Positions 10,981-22,395 of a stretch of 64,000 bases of DNA are shown one piece after another. Made by a program: the position numbers and the translations under genes. The stretch comes from Gamarada debralockiae (lineage: Eukaryota; Ascomycota; Leotiomycetes; Helotiales; Hyphodiscaceae), in NCBI GenBank assembly GCA_002803225.1, contig NXFV01001358.1, forward strand, positions 1 through 64,000. The letters are read 5' to 3'. The notes below the pieces were generated by a model. The model ran no database searches. It had not been told where the DNA came from and saw only the letters and a list, made by a program, of their open reading frames with translations. Numbering within the stretch: position 1 is the first letter of the stretch; every line of letters begins with the position of its first letter.

Positions 10981-12820
10981 CTAGCAGCCCTTCCGTCTCC
11001 GCACCCATATCTTAGCCTTCATAGGCGGCAACACATTCCCACCCATGAACACATTCGGTGGTCTGGTATCCATGGGTTTGATTTCGTAGTTCAGCACTAT
11101 GTATGCGAGGAGGAGCTTCATTTCTGTTGCGGCGAAGAAACGGCCTGGACAGGCGTGTCGGCCGTGTCCGAAGGAGAGGAATGTCGAGGATGTTGTTACT
11201 GTGGAGAGGTTCTTGGATTCGAGGAGTTTGGTGAGATCTTTTCCTTTGTGTGTTGTGTTGGTTTGCGAATGCCCATTTGCTGATCCGTTCGAAGCTTTGC
11301 CATCTCCATTCGATCTCGCAGGGGAATTCGGTGCTCCATTCTCCCCATTCCAGCCTGCCTTTTCGGACGAGGTCCTCAAGAACTCTTCCCTCGTCCTCGA
11401 AAACCGAAACGCATCATAAGTCCTCGCATTCTCATAAACTCCCTCATCATGATGAATAGCCCAAACTGGCGTCCCCAACCTCGTTCCCGCCGGTAAATGC
11501 AATCCATCGCCCATCGTCACGCCCTTCGGATCAACAACCAATCTAGTCATTCCATGCGCCAAGAATGTCGAGATCCGCAAACTCTCTCTCACCGCACTAT
11601 CCGTCTTGATCATCCTCGCTAGCATATTTTTGTCCCACCTCCCTCCATTCTCTTTTAGCAATTGCTCGACTTCCTCCCGAATTCCAGAAATGAAGAAGGC
11701 AGAGGAGGGAGAGGAGAAGAGATCAAAGAGGATATTGGTCGCTGTGAACGTCGAGGTGTGGATCGCTGCAAAGTTCAACGTCATTAATCGTAACGCAATT
11801 TTCTCTGGATTCCGTTCGTGGAGCTCGTTTTGTTCGGACAGGGATTGGATATACCACGTCGTGAAGTCACTCGGTACCTCCCTCTTCGCGTCGATATCGG
11901 AAAGTCGTCTGGAGAGGAAAGGGAGGAGATGTTTTGCGCATTTGGCGAAGTGTCGGCGGTTAGGAATTAGGGGAATCCAGGCTAGGAGCGGTTTGAGGAA
12001 AGATGGGATGAGGCGGATGAAGAAGGAGGAGATGGCGATGTCTTGCGCGAATGCTGCTGCATTTATGAGATACTCGTCGTTGCGACCTATTTCACCCACC
12101 TATCAGAACTTTTCCGTCAATTTGGTGGGACTGGTGAGAGAAGAGGGAGGGACTTACACAGAGGTAACCCGACGAAGAGACGATTCGAGGCGCGTGACAC
12201 AATACTCATGCAATCCTCAAACGGGCACACCTCTCTCCACTCCTCGGTTTCGAATCCCCAGAACTGATCAACACCAACCTGCAACTCCTCCATTATCTGC
12301 GGGATCAAGCTCCCCAAACTCCTCGTCAGCTCCCTCCGAATCGTCGATTCATGAATTGGCCGATCCGCTACCTCTGGATCCAGTAGTGTGTAATCCGTCT
12401 GCAGGGTGTCTTTGTGCACTTCCTTCACGTTCAACACATTTGCGGGTTGGTCGATTATCCATTTTACTTCTGAGGAGGGGACGAGGACGAGAGAGTGTAT
12501 GAGGGAAGGGAGGATGAAGGGGAGGGAGGAGGTGGAGTACTGCTTGCGTTTTAGTATATGGGCTCTTGGATGTGAGGTTGGGGGAAAGGAGATGGGGAAG
12601 AGAGACACACTCTGCGATATCCATCTTCAAGCAACGCAATTGAATTCCCAAACGCGCTGAGTCTTGCCCTCAATTTTGCGAACCAGCCCTCTTTCACTCC
12701 CACCCAGGGAAGTAAGGGCGGTACTTCTGGCGGGGCAGTCAATCTCGAATAAGTCGTATATATTGAGGCGCAGACGATTGCGATGATTGCGATAACGACG
12801 GAAAGGTGTTCTAACACCAT
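10981..12820 (-). CDS. Cytochrome P450 monooxygenase
   Basis: Three exons (12820-12611, 12539-12158, 12086-10981) close in phase to 565 residues. The N-terminus is a membrane anchor (LSVVIAIIAIVCASIYTTY) followed by a Pro-rich hinge (PPEVPPLLPWVG). Later landmarks are the I-helix AAIHTSTF, which replaces the usual A-G-x-D/E-T, and the K-helix ESLR (about 365-368). The haem loop FGHGRHACPG is at 503-512, with Cys510 as the axial ligand. The I-helix form is seen in fungal P450s of the terpenoid and related oxidation groups. The substrate is unknown and no biosynthetic cluster adjoins. The first intron has a weak GTGTGT donor. An unusual Gly/Asn/Ser-rich insert of about 45 residues (436-478) lies just before the haem loop. 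An endoplasmic reticulum membrane location is inferred. Confidence 0.93.
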
Positions 12821-14819
12821 TGTCAAATTAGTTTTTTATTTTGGAGTTGCAGAAAGAAGTGTAGGAGCTTCAAAGCTGAAATGTTTTTCTTGGTGTTACC
12901 TAACTTGTGGCGGTTTCAGCAACGTATGAGAGTGGACGGAGCTTCGACCCCGCGTTAGAACTATTGTTGGATTTGCACAGGGATGAGAATGCAGGGGTGT
13001 GGGTGTGGCGTTCCGCGCTGAAGAATGTGCCCCTTGAAAGTTTTCGTCGATTTGGTTTTCGGAATTAAAGTGGCTTAAATATGTCTTCTTATGCGTCATG
13101 AATCAATTTTGTTGATATTCACTTGAGTCGGAGGGAACAGGCAGAGCATTTGATGCGGGTAGTATTTTCGCATAATGGTATCGCCAGCTGCGGTTTGAAT
13201 AAGGGTCGAGAGAGTAGAAGTCATGGGAAATCCTTGAGAAATTAGGAGTGACCTTTATCCTAATATGAACTGGGTGGTCAAATATTCCTCCAGAGAAAGT
13301 CCTCGTAAGTTTTACTTACGGTATCTCTGGTCAGTTCTAGGCAAGATTGCGACGTCTGTTGACTCACTTGTACTGTCCTTCAAGATCGCCTCTTTGCAGG
13401 TTCACAACGGGACTAGGCTTGATAGGGGAGGAAGAGCTCTCGAAAATGCATCGTCTCTCTGATGGTCATCCACGGTATAGAAAAGGTGTTCTACGAGTTT
13501 GAATCCAAAATTGATATATATATCACGACACTAACCAAGCACTGGGGATCAACTTCAATTCTCTAGCTGACTAGTCGAGATAACAAGAATGCTAAGCCAG
13601 AGAAGAAAGGAAAGGAGAAGAGAAGAGCTTAAGAGTTGAACGAGTATATATACAGTTGCTAGATCAGGTGCCAAGCATCACGTGATAGTTCTTACAATCG
13701 TAAAAAATTGTGTGGCACGTGCGAATCACGTGATTAATATGAGAATCTACCGGTCAGGTTCCTCACCCTAAGCCCAAAATATATATCCGGTATATAAACT
13801 ACAGTATACGGTGTATATTTAGTTATAACACTGATAAACTCCGAGCTAGTAGTAGTGTTCATATAGCGCTTGCAAGGCCACGCCGCCATGCGATCTCTTC
13901 GAAAGGCCGCTTTTGAAGTATGGAAAGATACTTAGAGATTCGATAGGCTATTGTCGAGGTTTGCTTTATTAAGGCAACCCGTAACGCGCATTGTGGCTTA
14001 AGCTCGTGATCTGCAACGCACTGTGACAGGCGCTGAGGTCAGAAGCCACGCCATGCACCGACCAAAGGAGCTCTGCCACGTCTTACAAAGGATGGTTGAT
14101 CACAAGCTGACAAAATTAGGTATACCAAAAGCATTGGCCTGCTCTATCGTACGATCTCCTGCAGTGTGCCTTTAGGGCGCCTCAAAATTCTCACTTGTCG
14201 TGATATAATCCTGTAAACAGTACACAATGCTGCCAAAGCTGACTTACTTTATGTAGAAGAACAGCCACTACTTGGCCAACAAAGAGTCCCTTGCGCAGTT
14301 GGCGGTGGCTAATTGGCGATTCTTCGATTTTGTTAAACACATGGCACTCATACTATCCTCCCTGGTGCAAGCAAATGACACGATATTTATAGTACCACCA
14401 TAGCACGGACTCTAGCCATGGATCGTAACCAATCAAGACTCTTAGAGCCACTTGATATTCCCTAATTCGGGTGTTTGACAAGGATCTGGAGGGTTGAATC
14501 TCCACCTACATTACTTATACCGCTTTTTACTGGTAGTATTTGCCGGGTGGGCGGATAGTACCATTCAAAGAATATTAAACAGGGCTGAGCTAACAGCGAA
14601 CTAAGTCTTTCCTGAATGAGCACCCCTCTTATCGAATCATTGATGAGATGTAGCGAGGTGAGTGACACTAATCCTCTTTGCTTTTTTCCTGTGTTAAGTT
14701 GCACACTTGACCCCGCGCCTGTCCAGGTGTTGATCACACTCTGCAGCTTGAAACTGTCAAGTAGTGTTTCGTGCAAGTCGTCGTACGAGTTATCCAAGGT
14801 ATATATTCTTCAGTTTACG
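12821..14819. other. Long intergenic region, no supported gene
   Basis: About 2 kb without a convincing gene. It includes a cluster of three CACGTG cores (listed separately) and an AT-rich patch near 13770-13830. A minus-strand frame at 14462-14797 has no family features and overlaps the leader of the next gene, so it is not called. Confidence 0.5.
13678..13733. promoter_or_regulatory. Cluster of three CACGTG (E-box/CBF1-like) motifs
   Basis: The palindrome tcacgtga occurs at 13678-13685 and 13726-13733, with cacgtg at 13716-13721. CACGTG is the known core for bHLH factors of the Cbf1 type in fungi. The nearest starts are about 860 bp (P450, minus) and 1.1 kb (GTPase, plus) away, so assignment to a gene is speculative. 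Confidence 0.35.
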
Positions 14820-16740
14820 ATGTCGAGTGCAGCAGAAGCACTGGAAGCGCCTGAGAGTCAAGACAAGTATAGCTATTCCTATTATGGCTGTAACCAAGGT
14901 TGAGCCATTTGCTAATAGCGGGAGCAGTGTTGATCCCCTCTTACTCGAGCTCCACTCGCCTAGATCTAGTGTACCGACACGGGCACAACTCCATAATCCG
15001 GGCGATTTCGAAGATCATGTCGTCATCTCGATGTCGGATGTACAAGAGGATACAGCTGAGATAGTCGGAGTACGAAACCAAACAAAGACCCTAGATCAGT
15101 CTCCAGCATTAAAGAAACGGGCCCCACCAACGCCTTCAAAGCCAACCCACCTGCGCAGAGATTCCCAAACGACAACATACCCACAATCAGCTTCTGCAAG
15201 CAGCTCTACGTCGCCACAATCTGCCACGGCGGGTTTGGGAGTCAATGCGGTCAATAGTGCAGTTCCTCCATCTCCTAGAAGGAAAGCAGTGATACCAGTG
15301 AAACATGAAGGAGTGGCCAGTCTCCCGCCACTCCCAGACTGGGCCCAACCTTCACCCACCTGTGAGAATACAGGCTCTTCATGGAAAGGAAAAGGCAAAG
15401 CAGTACTGAGCCATATACCCTCAACCATCAAGAAGCTTCCAGGAGCTGTGTCGGACAAATTTAAATCAGTAACTCAATCCGCCCCTGGCGTCGTGATTGC
15501 GGTAATGGGGGTTACCGGGTCTGGGAAATCAGATTTTATCAAGCATGTCACTGGGAAAGACGTGATAGTAAGCGATGGTTTAAACGCTTGTGAGCCATAG
15601 ATTCTCTAAGCTTGTAAGTAATGGTGAGCTGATTATAGAATAGGCACAGCGGAGATAGGTTGCTACGCTACCTGGATTGACGGGGTTTGCGTAACTCTCA
15701 TAGATACTCCTGGGTTCGATGACACTAACCGGAGTGAAATAAATATATTAGAGACCATTGCCTGTTTCCTTGAGGCGGAATGCAGAGGAAATCTTCTCTT
15801 GAACGGAATCATATACATGCACCGCATAACCGATGTCCGCATGGGAGGTGCGTCGGCGCGAAATCTGAGGATGTTCAAAAAACTCTGTGGCGAGGATTGT
15901 CTTCCCAACGTGCTACTCGTCACCAGTATGTGGGACAACATACTAAGTCAGTCTGGTGGCCCAGCCTTAGGCGAAAAAAGAGAGGCTGAACTAATCGAAG
16001 TGCCTGAGTTCTGGGGTGCCATGACTCAGAAGGGGGCGAAGGTTCAACGGCACGACGGAACGAAGGAGCGAGCCTTAGAGATTGTCAGAAGCATGATGGG
16101 GATGGGAAAAATTAAAACGGCAATTCAGGAACAGCTGGCACAGGGAGTGACCCTAGGTGAAACAGACGCTGGCGAAGTTGTGAATATAATGAAAGTAGAG
16201 AAGATGAACCAGCTAAAGGCAGACGCGCAAGAGCACATAGCCGAGCAGAAGAAGATCAACGAAGGTCTAGAAAAAGATATGCACGAGGCAAAGGAGAAGT
16301 TCGAACAGCTTCAACGTGAGAGTCTGCAGGCGCGCCAGCAAGCTGAAGAAGTCCAGAGACAGCAACTCTCAGTTTCTGAAGAACAAAGGCGGGAGCTGGA
16401 TAAAGTCATGAATGAGTTGAGGGAGAGAGCAAGCAAGGCGGACACGGAAGCGGAAGCGCAGAAAAAAAAAGTCCAGGAAAAGCGAGATGAAGCAGCGCAA
16501 GCGTTGAAGGACATTGGCGGCCAAGTCAACTCTGTTAACAAAGCCATTGCGGAGCGTAAAGAGGCTGCAGAGAGGTTGAAGATGAGCACAGAGAACAGAA
16601 GGCGTTTTTGGCTAATGGGAGCTTCTCAAACTGTTGGTCCAATGCTTGAAGGCTTCATGGTCGCTGGCCCATGGGGTGCTGCAGCTGTTGCCGGCTTTTC
16701 GTTCGTTACTCATCTTCTTGCAGGCCATGCAATGTTCTAG
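14820..16740 (+). CDS. AIG1/GIMAP-like GTPase with coiled coil and C-terminal membrane helix
   Basis: The preferred model has exons 14820-14866, 14919-15589 and 15644-16740 (604 residues). An alternative start is the in-frame ATG at 14884 without the first intron. A disordered Ser/Pro-rich region precedes the G domain. G1 is GVTGSGKS (about 213-220), G3 is DTPGFDD, and the position of the usual NKxD holds TSMWDN, as in the fungal G-domain family related to AIG1/dynamin. The second intron rebuilds NACTAEIGCYA in frame. A long charged coiled coil (roughly 390-560, rich in E, Q, K, R) follows. A glycine/alanine-rich hydrophobic tail (VAGPWGAAAVAGFSFV) could insert in a membrane. The combination suggests self-association on membranes. 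Relatives of GIMAPs act in immunity in animals and plants; the role here is unknown. Confidence 0.88.
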
Positions 16741-17561
16741 CCGAAAAAATGAAGAGTATCTTCTCAGAGCCTAACTGGGGTTTACTATAGTCCGGCTGAC
16801 CAATTAAAACCTCATAAGTTCATCTAGACTTATGAACTAAAATCGTTATGGCGTCCCCGCCGCTAGCTCACTATCGATGGCCTATCATGCCTCAATATGA
16901 CCAGTGGTCCCTACCCTGCGCATGGTTTGGTTTCTATCTATGCATCCATGTATATCTGTTAACAAGAATTCTTTTTTTGTGACTTTGGTTCAAAGTTCTG
17001 ACTCGCTAATTGTCCGGTGTCTTGCTCGCTAGATGTGACAGTTTGCTAACTAAGGCAAACATAAGCAGCGGTGTGAATAGCTTTGACCGTTGCGCGAACT
17101 GGCCAAAAAGGCACAGAATAAGGTTGGAGCCTTATTCGGGTCAAGACTATCTACGGCTCTAGAAAGTTCATAGCTTCTTTGCTCTCTTTAGACACCTTAA
17201 GAGCCTTTGATACAGTTAATCCCACTAGGCTTCTAGATATTCTCTAGAATAAGCGCCTCCTACACTAGTAAGACCGTGTTGTAAGCGGCCATAAGAGCGG
17301 AGGACGGACCGTAAACTGGCCGTAGGCCGACCGCAAGCCAGACTGTTGATGTATATATGCAAAATCTGTGTGAGCCACAGAGCTTAGAAGCAAGCTTGAG
17401 TCCCTATCCCGTCAATATGTCAACGACTCTCGCGCTGTCTCCCAAGTCTCTAGTAAAGACTAAAGAAACTATTCAAGTCCGCCCTCTCTAGTTCGTACCA
17501 AACACGCCGAGTATGCTCAGGACGATAGTATGATACGAGTTCCACCATCACAGTATATCGA
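16741..17561. other. Intergenic region with possible LINE fragment
   Basis: Around 17177-17260 the plus strand reads RAFDTVNPTRLLDIL before a stop. This resembles the A/F-D-x-V-x...RLL motif of non-LTR (Tad-like) reverse transcriptases. It is only about 25 residues, so the call is weak. The remainder shows no gene. Confidence 0.3.
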
Positions 17562-18767
17562 CTATCTCTCTCGCGGCTGGCAAGAGGAGGATGTCTGGTC
17601 TTCGTGGAAACATATAGTTTCGGGAAAAAAAGCTCTCTGTCTCTCAGCCTCGACCAGTTCAGGGTCCGTCGAAGGTTGATTGGGTTCATCAGTAGTGTTT
17701 CGCGAGCTATCAGTCGGCGATGGGTCTTTGAACATCAGTAGACTGAGCCAAGGTCGAAGCATAGCCTCTTCTGTCAAGAAGACGGTATACTCTGGTGCGA
17801 TATCTGCACTCGGTCGAAACTCTTCTATTCCGAACTCGAGCTGAGGAGTAAAGAGTCTTTCGCGGACAAGATTTTTGTGGTCGTCGATGGAAAGCTCCGA
17901 ATATTCCATGCAAGTGTACTTGACCAGCCTCTCGACTGCCGCAAGAGCAGCGTTAGAAATCCACGCGCCCAATATGACAGGCACCAATCCCGCTGCTACT
18001 GACTCCCAGCACTGCTTCACTACTGAACATATTTCATCGAGTTCCTACGTTTAGGATTTAGTAATGTTTTATTCTCGATTTGCTTGTAATCCTCACCAAA
18101 ACGTATGAGAAGATACCAAGGAACGTCGCGAATTTGTCGCCAGCAATTTTGTACTCAAGGGGATCGTGAACTAGTGATTCAGCGCCAGGCTGCATCTCCT
18201 CTTCTTGGGTTTCAGCTTCCAGAGTCAACACATCGATTTGATTTTCGAGGCTCATATCATCTAACGTTGCGTAAAGATTTGAGTTCGCATTGACAGTTGC
18301 TACACCTTTCTCACTCACGCTGCGGCGAGACTTCTTTTGCCTTCTCACCTCGTTTTGTGAGACGATACTAAAGATGGATTGTAGTCTCGAACGCAGAGTC
18401 AGCGCCGAAAATCAAAACACTTGTTTGGTCTCGACCTCACTTACGAATTGATGAAATGCTTGTGTGACAACGTTTTATCGTCTGTAACTCCAAGGCCACG
18501 GTAATACGCACTGAGATGGCCACGGCTGTCAATGGTTTCTTGAAATGCACGATGAATATTGCTAGGCATCAGTGTGCCTTTCCCACTGATCTGTTTTGCA
18601 AATTTCTCAAGCTCTCTCACGGTAAATTTAGTTCGATTTTGACAGCCATTGGAGCCGCCTTCTTTCGAGAGCCATCGTACGACCGAGGTTGTACTTTTCT
18701 TGTACGACTGGTACGTTTCAAGCAAAGATGTGGGAAGACAAGATGCCAGTGAATATTCGGAAGACAT
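17562..18767 (-). CDS. DUF6604 domain protein
   Basis: Three exons (18767-18445, 18385-18097, 18044-17562) join in phase to 364 residues. The start LPTSLLETYQSYKKSTTSVVRWL is the hallmark opening of the DUF6604 domain, with the later HKHFIN-SLQSIF region completed across the first intron. A long acidic linker precedes a hydrophobic helix (AAGLVPVILGAWISNAALAAVERLV). Many DUF6604 proteins are 700-1000 residues with further C-terminal parts. This one is short, and ends after an E/P/S-rich segment with a plain TAG. The function is unknown; these proteins are abundant in plant-associated ascomycetes and often sit in variable regions. It converges with the GIMAP-like GTPase. Confidence 0.88.
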
Positions 18768-20587
18768 TCTGAGAGGTTTGGAGTTTTAATGAATTTGATG
18801 GTTGGATCGAGAGAGTTGTTGAATGATTAAAGTTCAGAGATGACGGCTCGACGAGGCTGTCAAACGTTACAAGTCCTGCTGTGCAACCCCAATTGTTGGA
18901 TCAGCGAGCAACGTGCTTCGCGGGTATTGGCCACGCCAATATACGTTTCTGCAGTGGTACTCTCTCAGTGTCGCGGTTTGGCCACCCCAACGGGAGTTTA
19001 GCGGCCTCTGCGCTGGGCAAGGCGCGTGCCCGGGCCAGCAGCTGCTTTCAACGTCCATAAAAGCTGCGCTCCCCCCCGCTCTTCATTCACCTTCTTCATC
19101 GACTCTTTCCAACTCTCGCTCAATTAGGGGCGCCATAGAGGAAGATAGATTTATCCCAACTCTTTCATCATCAGCGGACACGTTAACATCCGGCTCCCAT
19201 TGCTGATGTTGGAATTCCGAACCAAGTCGTGCCTCCGACAAAGGTACAACTGCAGTGCCAGAGAACCTTCGTCTAACCTTTCGAGCCGCCGCAAGTCCTT
19301 CTCAGTTGCACCTCATAATCTTGTATAAAGCGAGTAACGAAGTGTTTCCAGCCGTCGCCTTTTGTCGGCTCCCGAAAAACTCTGTTGGTAAGTTATGAGC
19401 TAAGTTAATCCATCTCGCTGGCTTTTCCCTTGCGTCCATTAAATCGCCGTCCGCCTCGTACCAACTCAACATCGTCCTTCTGCGGAACGATCGGTTTTTC
19501 GTCGCCTCGGCACCTCTGGTATTCTCTGTAAGAGCCAGCGCTTACTCCCCTTTTTCGGCTCCTGCAGAATGGACTCCCATTCCCTCTCAACAGCCTGCAG
19601 TAAATCCATCACCGGTGGACGCAGCAAACGCAGTCAATTGGGTTACTGTTGTGCGAGGTCGAGATTTGGGCGCAAAGAGGGGATAAACAAAACGCGCGAA
19701 AGGGGGTTCGATATTTGAAGGAGCGTAGTATACAAGAGTGAGAGAAATTGCGAGGATATCTGCTGGAACACAACGTCTGAGGCAGACTTGGTGGTGGGGG
19801 GTTCTTATGTGGTTGTGATTCCTCGAACTAAAACCAGCTTGTTCGTTCTAAGGTGCGAGGGAGGCTCTTCTTATGCACAGCCTCGGTCTAGGTTTAATTA
19901 CATGTTGGCCTCAGGCACAAAGGCAAAAAGTGGGTCTGGAATGACATGGCTGAGCGCAAATATCACGTGATACCACCTCCCTCTTTTGTCCCTTCGTTCT
20001 CCTGAAGGGTACAAGAACAAATTCTTCAAATTACGGAACCAAACCATCAGTAAATTAGGTACCAAAGTCGTCATTAGATAACCTGGATTCAGAGGTATTA
20101 TTAGATGTCAATTAATTGCTATACGCCAATAAAAAAGGTCGAGTGTTAGGATTCAGTAGGAAATATCTTTGCAGGCAATGCGTTGAAACTACTTCTGACT
20201 TGGCTAGCAAACGTAGAAACGTCGGGATTCAAATGAAAGAGTTTTCGGAGGAAAATAGCTGCTCCGACGAATCGAGACCGTCACCAAACCAAATCCCAAC
20301 GATTGACCAACGAAAAACTTACGCAACCTCCATCATCACAACGTCACAGTACCTCCATCCTCACAATCTCATACTCTCTATTACCGCAACCTCACATTTG
20401 CGACCTCCATCATCGCAACCTCACATTCACAACCTCGCATTCACAATCTCACATTCACAACCTCACATTCACAACCTCACATTCACAACCTCACATTCAC
20501 AACCTCACATTCACAACCTCTCATTGCAACCCCATACTCTCTAAACGTAACCTCACCTCGCATCCATATCAAAACCTTACATTCACC
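18768..20587. other. Intergenic region, no supported gene
   Basis: About 1.8 kb. It includes a C-run and a TATA-like cataaaag near 19057, but no reading frame with family features follows. The final part holds the 14-bp tandem array listed next, which leads into the mitochondrial coiled-coil gene. Confidence 0.45.
20419..20516. repeat. 14-bp tandem repeat (cctcacattcacaa) x7
   Basis: Seven copies of cctcacattcacaa run head to tail with a one-base variant in the second and third copies. A looser set of cctc/caacctc motifs extends on both sides. The array ends about 70 bp upstream of the start codon at 20588. It probably lies in the promoter or 5' leader of that gene. It is C/A-rich and strand-asymmetric. 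Confidence 0.9.
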
Positions 20588-21278
20588 ATGCTACATCGAG
20601 TCCTCCGCACAAACGCGCACGTCCTTCGACGACCCGGCCTGTTACGCTCGCCTTTGTTCCGCGCCTTTCATGCATCTGCACGTCAGTTACACCTCTCAGT
20701 GCTCTCATAGCAACAGTATTAACAGCTCTACAGGCACTTACTTCGAAGACGATGTCATTCACACGGTTAAGGGACCTGAAACAGGAATACACGAGTTGAA
20801 GACGGAAACGCACAAGTTCGAGACAGGAATGCCCAAGTTCGAGACGGGAATGCCCAAGTTTGAGGTGGGAATTCCCAAGTTCGAGACGGGAATGCCCAAG
20901 TTCGAGATGGGAATGCACGAGTTGACGGAAATGCAGGCAGATGTAAAGGACTGGAAAACTAACGCGAAGGAGTGGAAGGCTGAAAGGAAGGAGCTTGACA
21001 AGGATATGAATACGTTGAAGACGGAAGTGAAGGAGTCCGACATGGAGAGGAAGAGCTTCCAACATGACATCCTCCAAAAGCTTGACACTGTCACGCAGAG
21101 CCAGAAGGACCTCTCCCATAAACTTGACACTCTGCGGACGGACATTACATCTGCTATTAAGAAGGAGTTACCAGCATACAGGGCCTACCAGCATGATCAC
21201 ACTGATCTCTATTTCTGCAGCACCGTTCTGGTCTTACTCTATATTCTACATCTCTGTATTCTATATGTTAGAAAGTAG
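20588..21278 (+). CDS. Mitochondrial coiled-coil protein with heptapeptide repeats and C-terminal helix
   Basis: Two exons (20588-20681 and 20734-21278, gtcagt...acag) give 212 residues. The N-terminus (MLHRVLRTNAHVLRRPGLLR, then FHASAR) is a strong mitochondrial presequence. The second exon contains five perfect-register copies of a 7-residue unit K-F-E-T-G-M-P (20814-20918), with degenerate units on each side. A charged coiled coil rich in K, E and D follows, up to about residue 175. The end is hydrophobic (FCSTVLVLLYILHLCILYV) and would form one membrane helix. The layout recalls inner-membrane coiled-coil proteins such as the CCDC90/MCUR1 type, but I cannot assign the family. A 14-bp repeat array precedes the gene. 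Confidence 0.7.
20814..20918 (+). repeat. 21-bp coding tandem repeat x5
   Basis: Five copies of a 21-bp unit (aagttcgagacgggaatgcc plus one base) lie within the second exon and encode K-F-E-T-G-M-P. Copies differ at only a few bases (K-F-E-V-G-I-P and K-F-E-M-G-M-H variants), indicating recent slippage or unequal crossing-over that preserves frame. Confidence 0.92.
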
Positions 21279-22395
21279 TTTCTACCACAGTCAAGTTTCT
21301 GGGTGTTATAGTGGTCTGGGTGTTATAGCGTTCCTAGTTGGTAGCTCAGTCCTCTAGAAGCGTGCTATTGTCAGGGAGGTGCGGATATGGACGTTTGATT
21401 TGAGATCCTTGCCTTTTGCTAGTGGTCTTGCTCTTTGCTAGGTGGGGGGAGGGGGTCGGAATCAATAGACTTATTGAAGCTTCCTTTGTAGATTAGATGA
21501 TAAGAAAGCGGTGCTGATAACCCAACAGTTGTCCCAGTGCTGTGATTGATTGATTGATTATTGTGCTGTGCTGCTTCTTCGTAATCTGATCTGCTGGCTG
21601 CTGCGACCCAACCTCCAAGTCCCAATGCCCAGCATCTGATCTACGTCACATTTCTCACGTAGAAGCATAAGGTAATAGAATTCAGATTATGGCGTTAGGG
21701 AGGAAAAGCGGGACTCTTAAAGGTAATGTTAACGGAGCTCGCCCAGATGCGCTACAGCCATGAACGCACCGGCATCCTGTATCAAATGGAAGGAACGTTC
21801 TCGTCGGTTCACATACCGGGAAATAATACAAGCTATAGTACTAATTCCGAACTTTGATCAAAGATCACGGTCCACATTCATTTTTTGGAGGCACAAAGAC
21901 TGTAAGGGCAAAGTACACACGTCGAACAAACGGATACAGAAGGAAAATTTGTACTTGGACCTTGATTGAAGAAGCTATGATACAGGATGAGTCCGTTGAC
22001 TTAGTTGAGGCTATGCTCAACTACTGACATCCAACGCCGGCGAGAAGGCCAGACTCTTGTTGGGCAATAAATAGCGGCAAAACGTCAAAACAAATGAAAG
22101 GTTAGGCCTGGATACCCAAAAGCTCTTTTTTTGCCTCCACGTTTTTCGAGCGTTGCCTCTATTTTCCAGGCAGAGCTCCCTAAAGCTCGGGCAATCAAAG
22201 ACTACACTCTGCCTATTTTCAATTTTTAGTGGGGGTTTACATTTTTTGTCTTTTTGGGGATAGATAGCAAGAAACGAGCGGGAGAAGAGACGAAAGGAAA
22301 GGGAATACTCACCAATTTACGCTATAATAATAGTGTGGCGAAACGGACGGAGTAAGTTTTTCCCTTAGTGTAAACTAGTTTTCTTAGCATTAGAC
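21279..22395. other. Intergenic region, no supported gene
   Basis: Short frames only. T- and G-rich runs occur around 22120-22270. There is a weak tRNA A-box-like string near 21338, but no B box. I find nothing to annotate. Confidence 0.5.

Noticed and set aside
10292..10984. Plus-strand open frame of 230 codons
   Set aside because: It overlaps the real second exon of the small mitochondrial gene in another frame and shows no domain.
11606..12502. Plus-strand open frame of 298 codons
   Set aside because: It lies antisense to the P450 exons, which have haem, K-helix and phased introns; the plus frame has no family features.
8092..12820. Secondary-metabolite cluster around the P450
   Set aside because: No synthase, cyclase or tailoring partner genes are nearby; an F-box protein and a small mitochondrial gene adjoin it.
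14462..14797. Minus-strand frame of 111 codons upstream of the GIMAP-like gene
   Set aside because: No recognisable domain, and it overlaps the probable promoter and leader.
21335..21375. tRNA-like A box (ggtagctcagtc)
   Set aside because: No B box (GGTTCGA-like) follows and no cloverleaf can be drawn.
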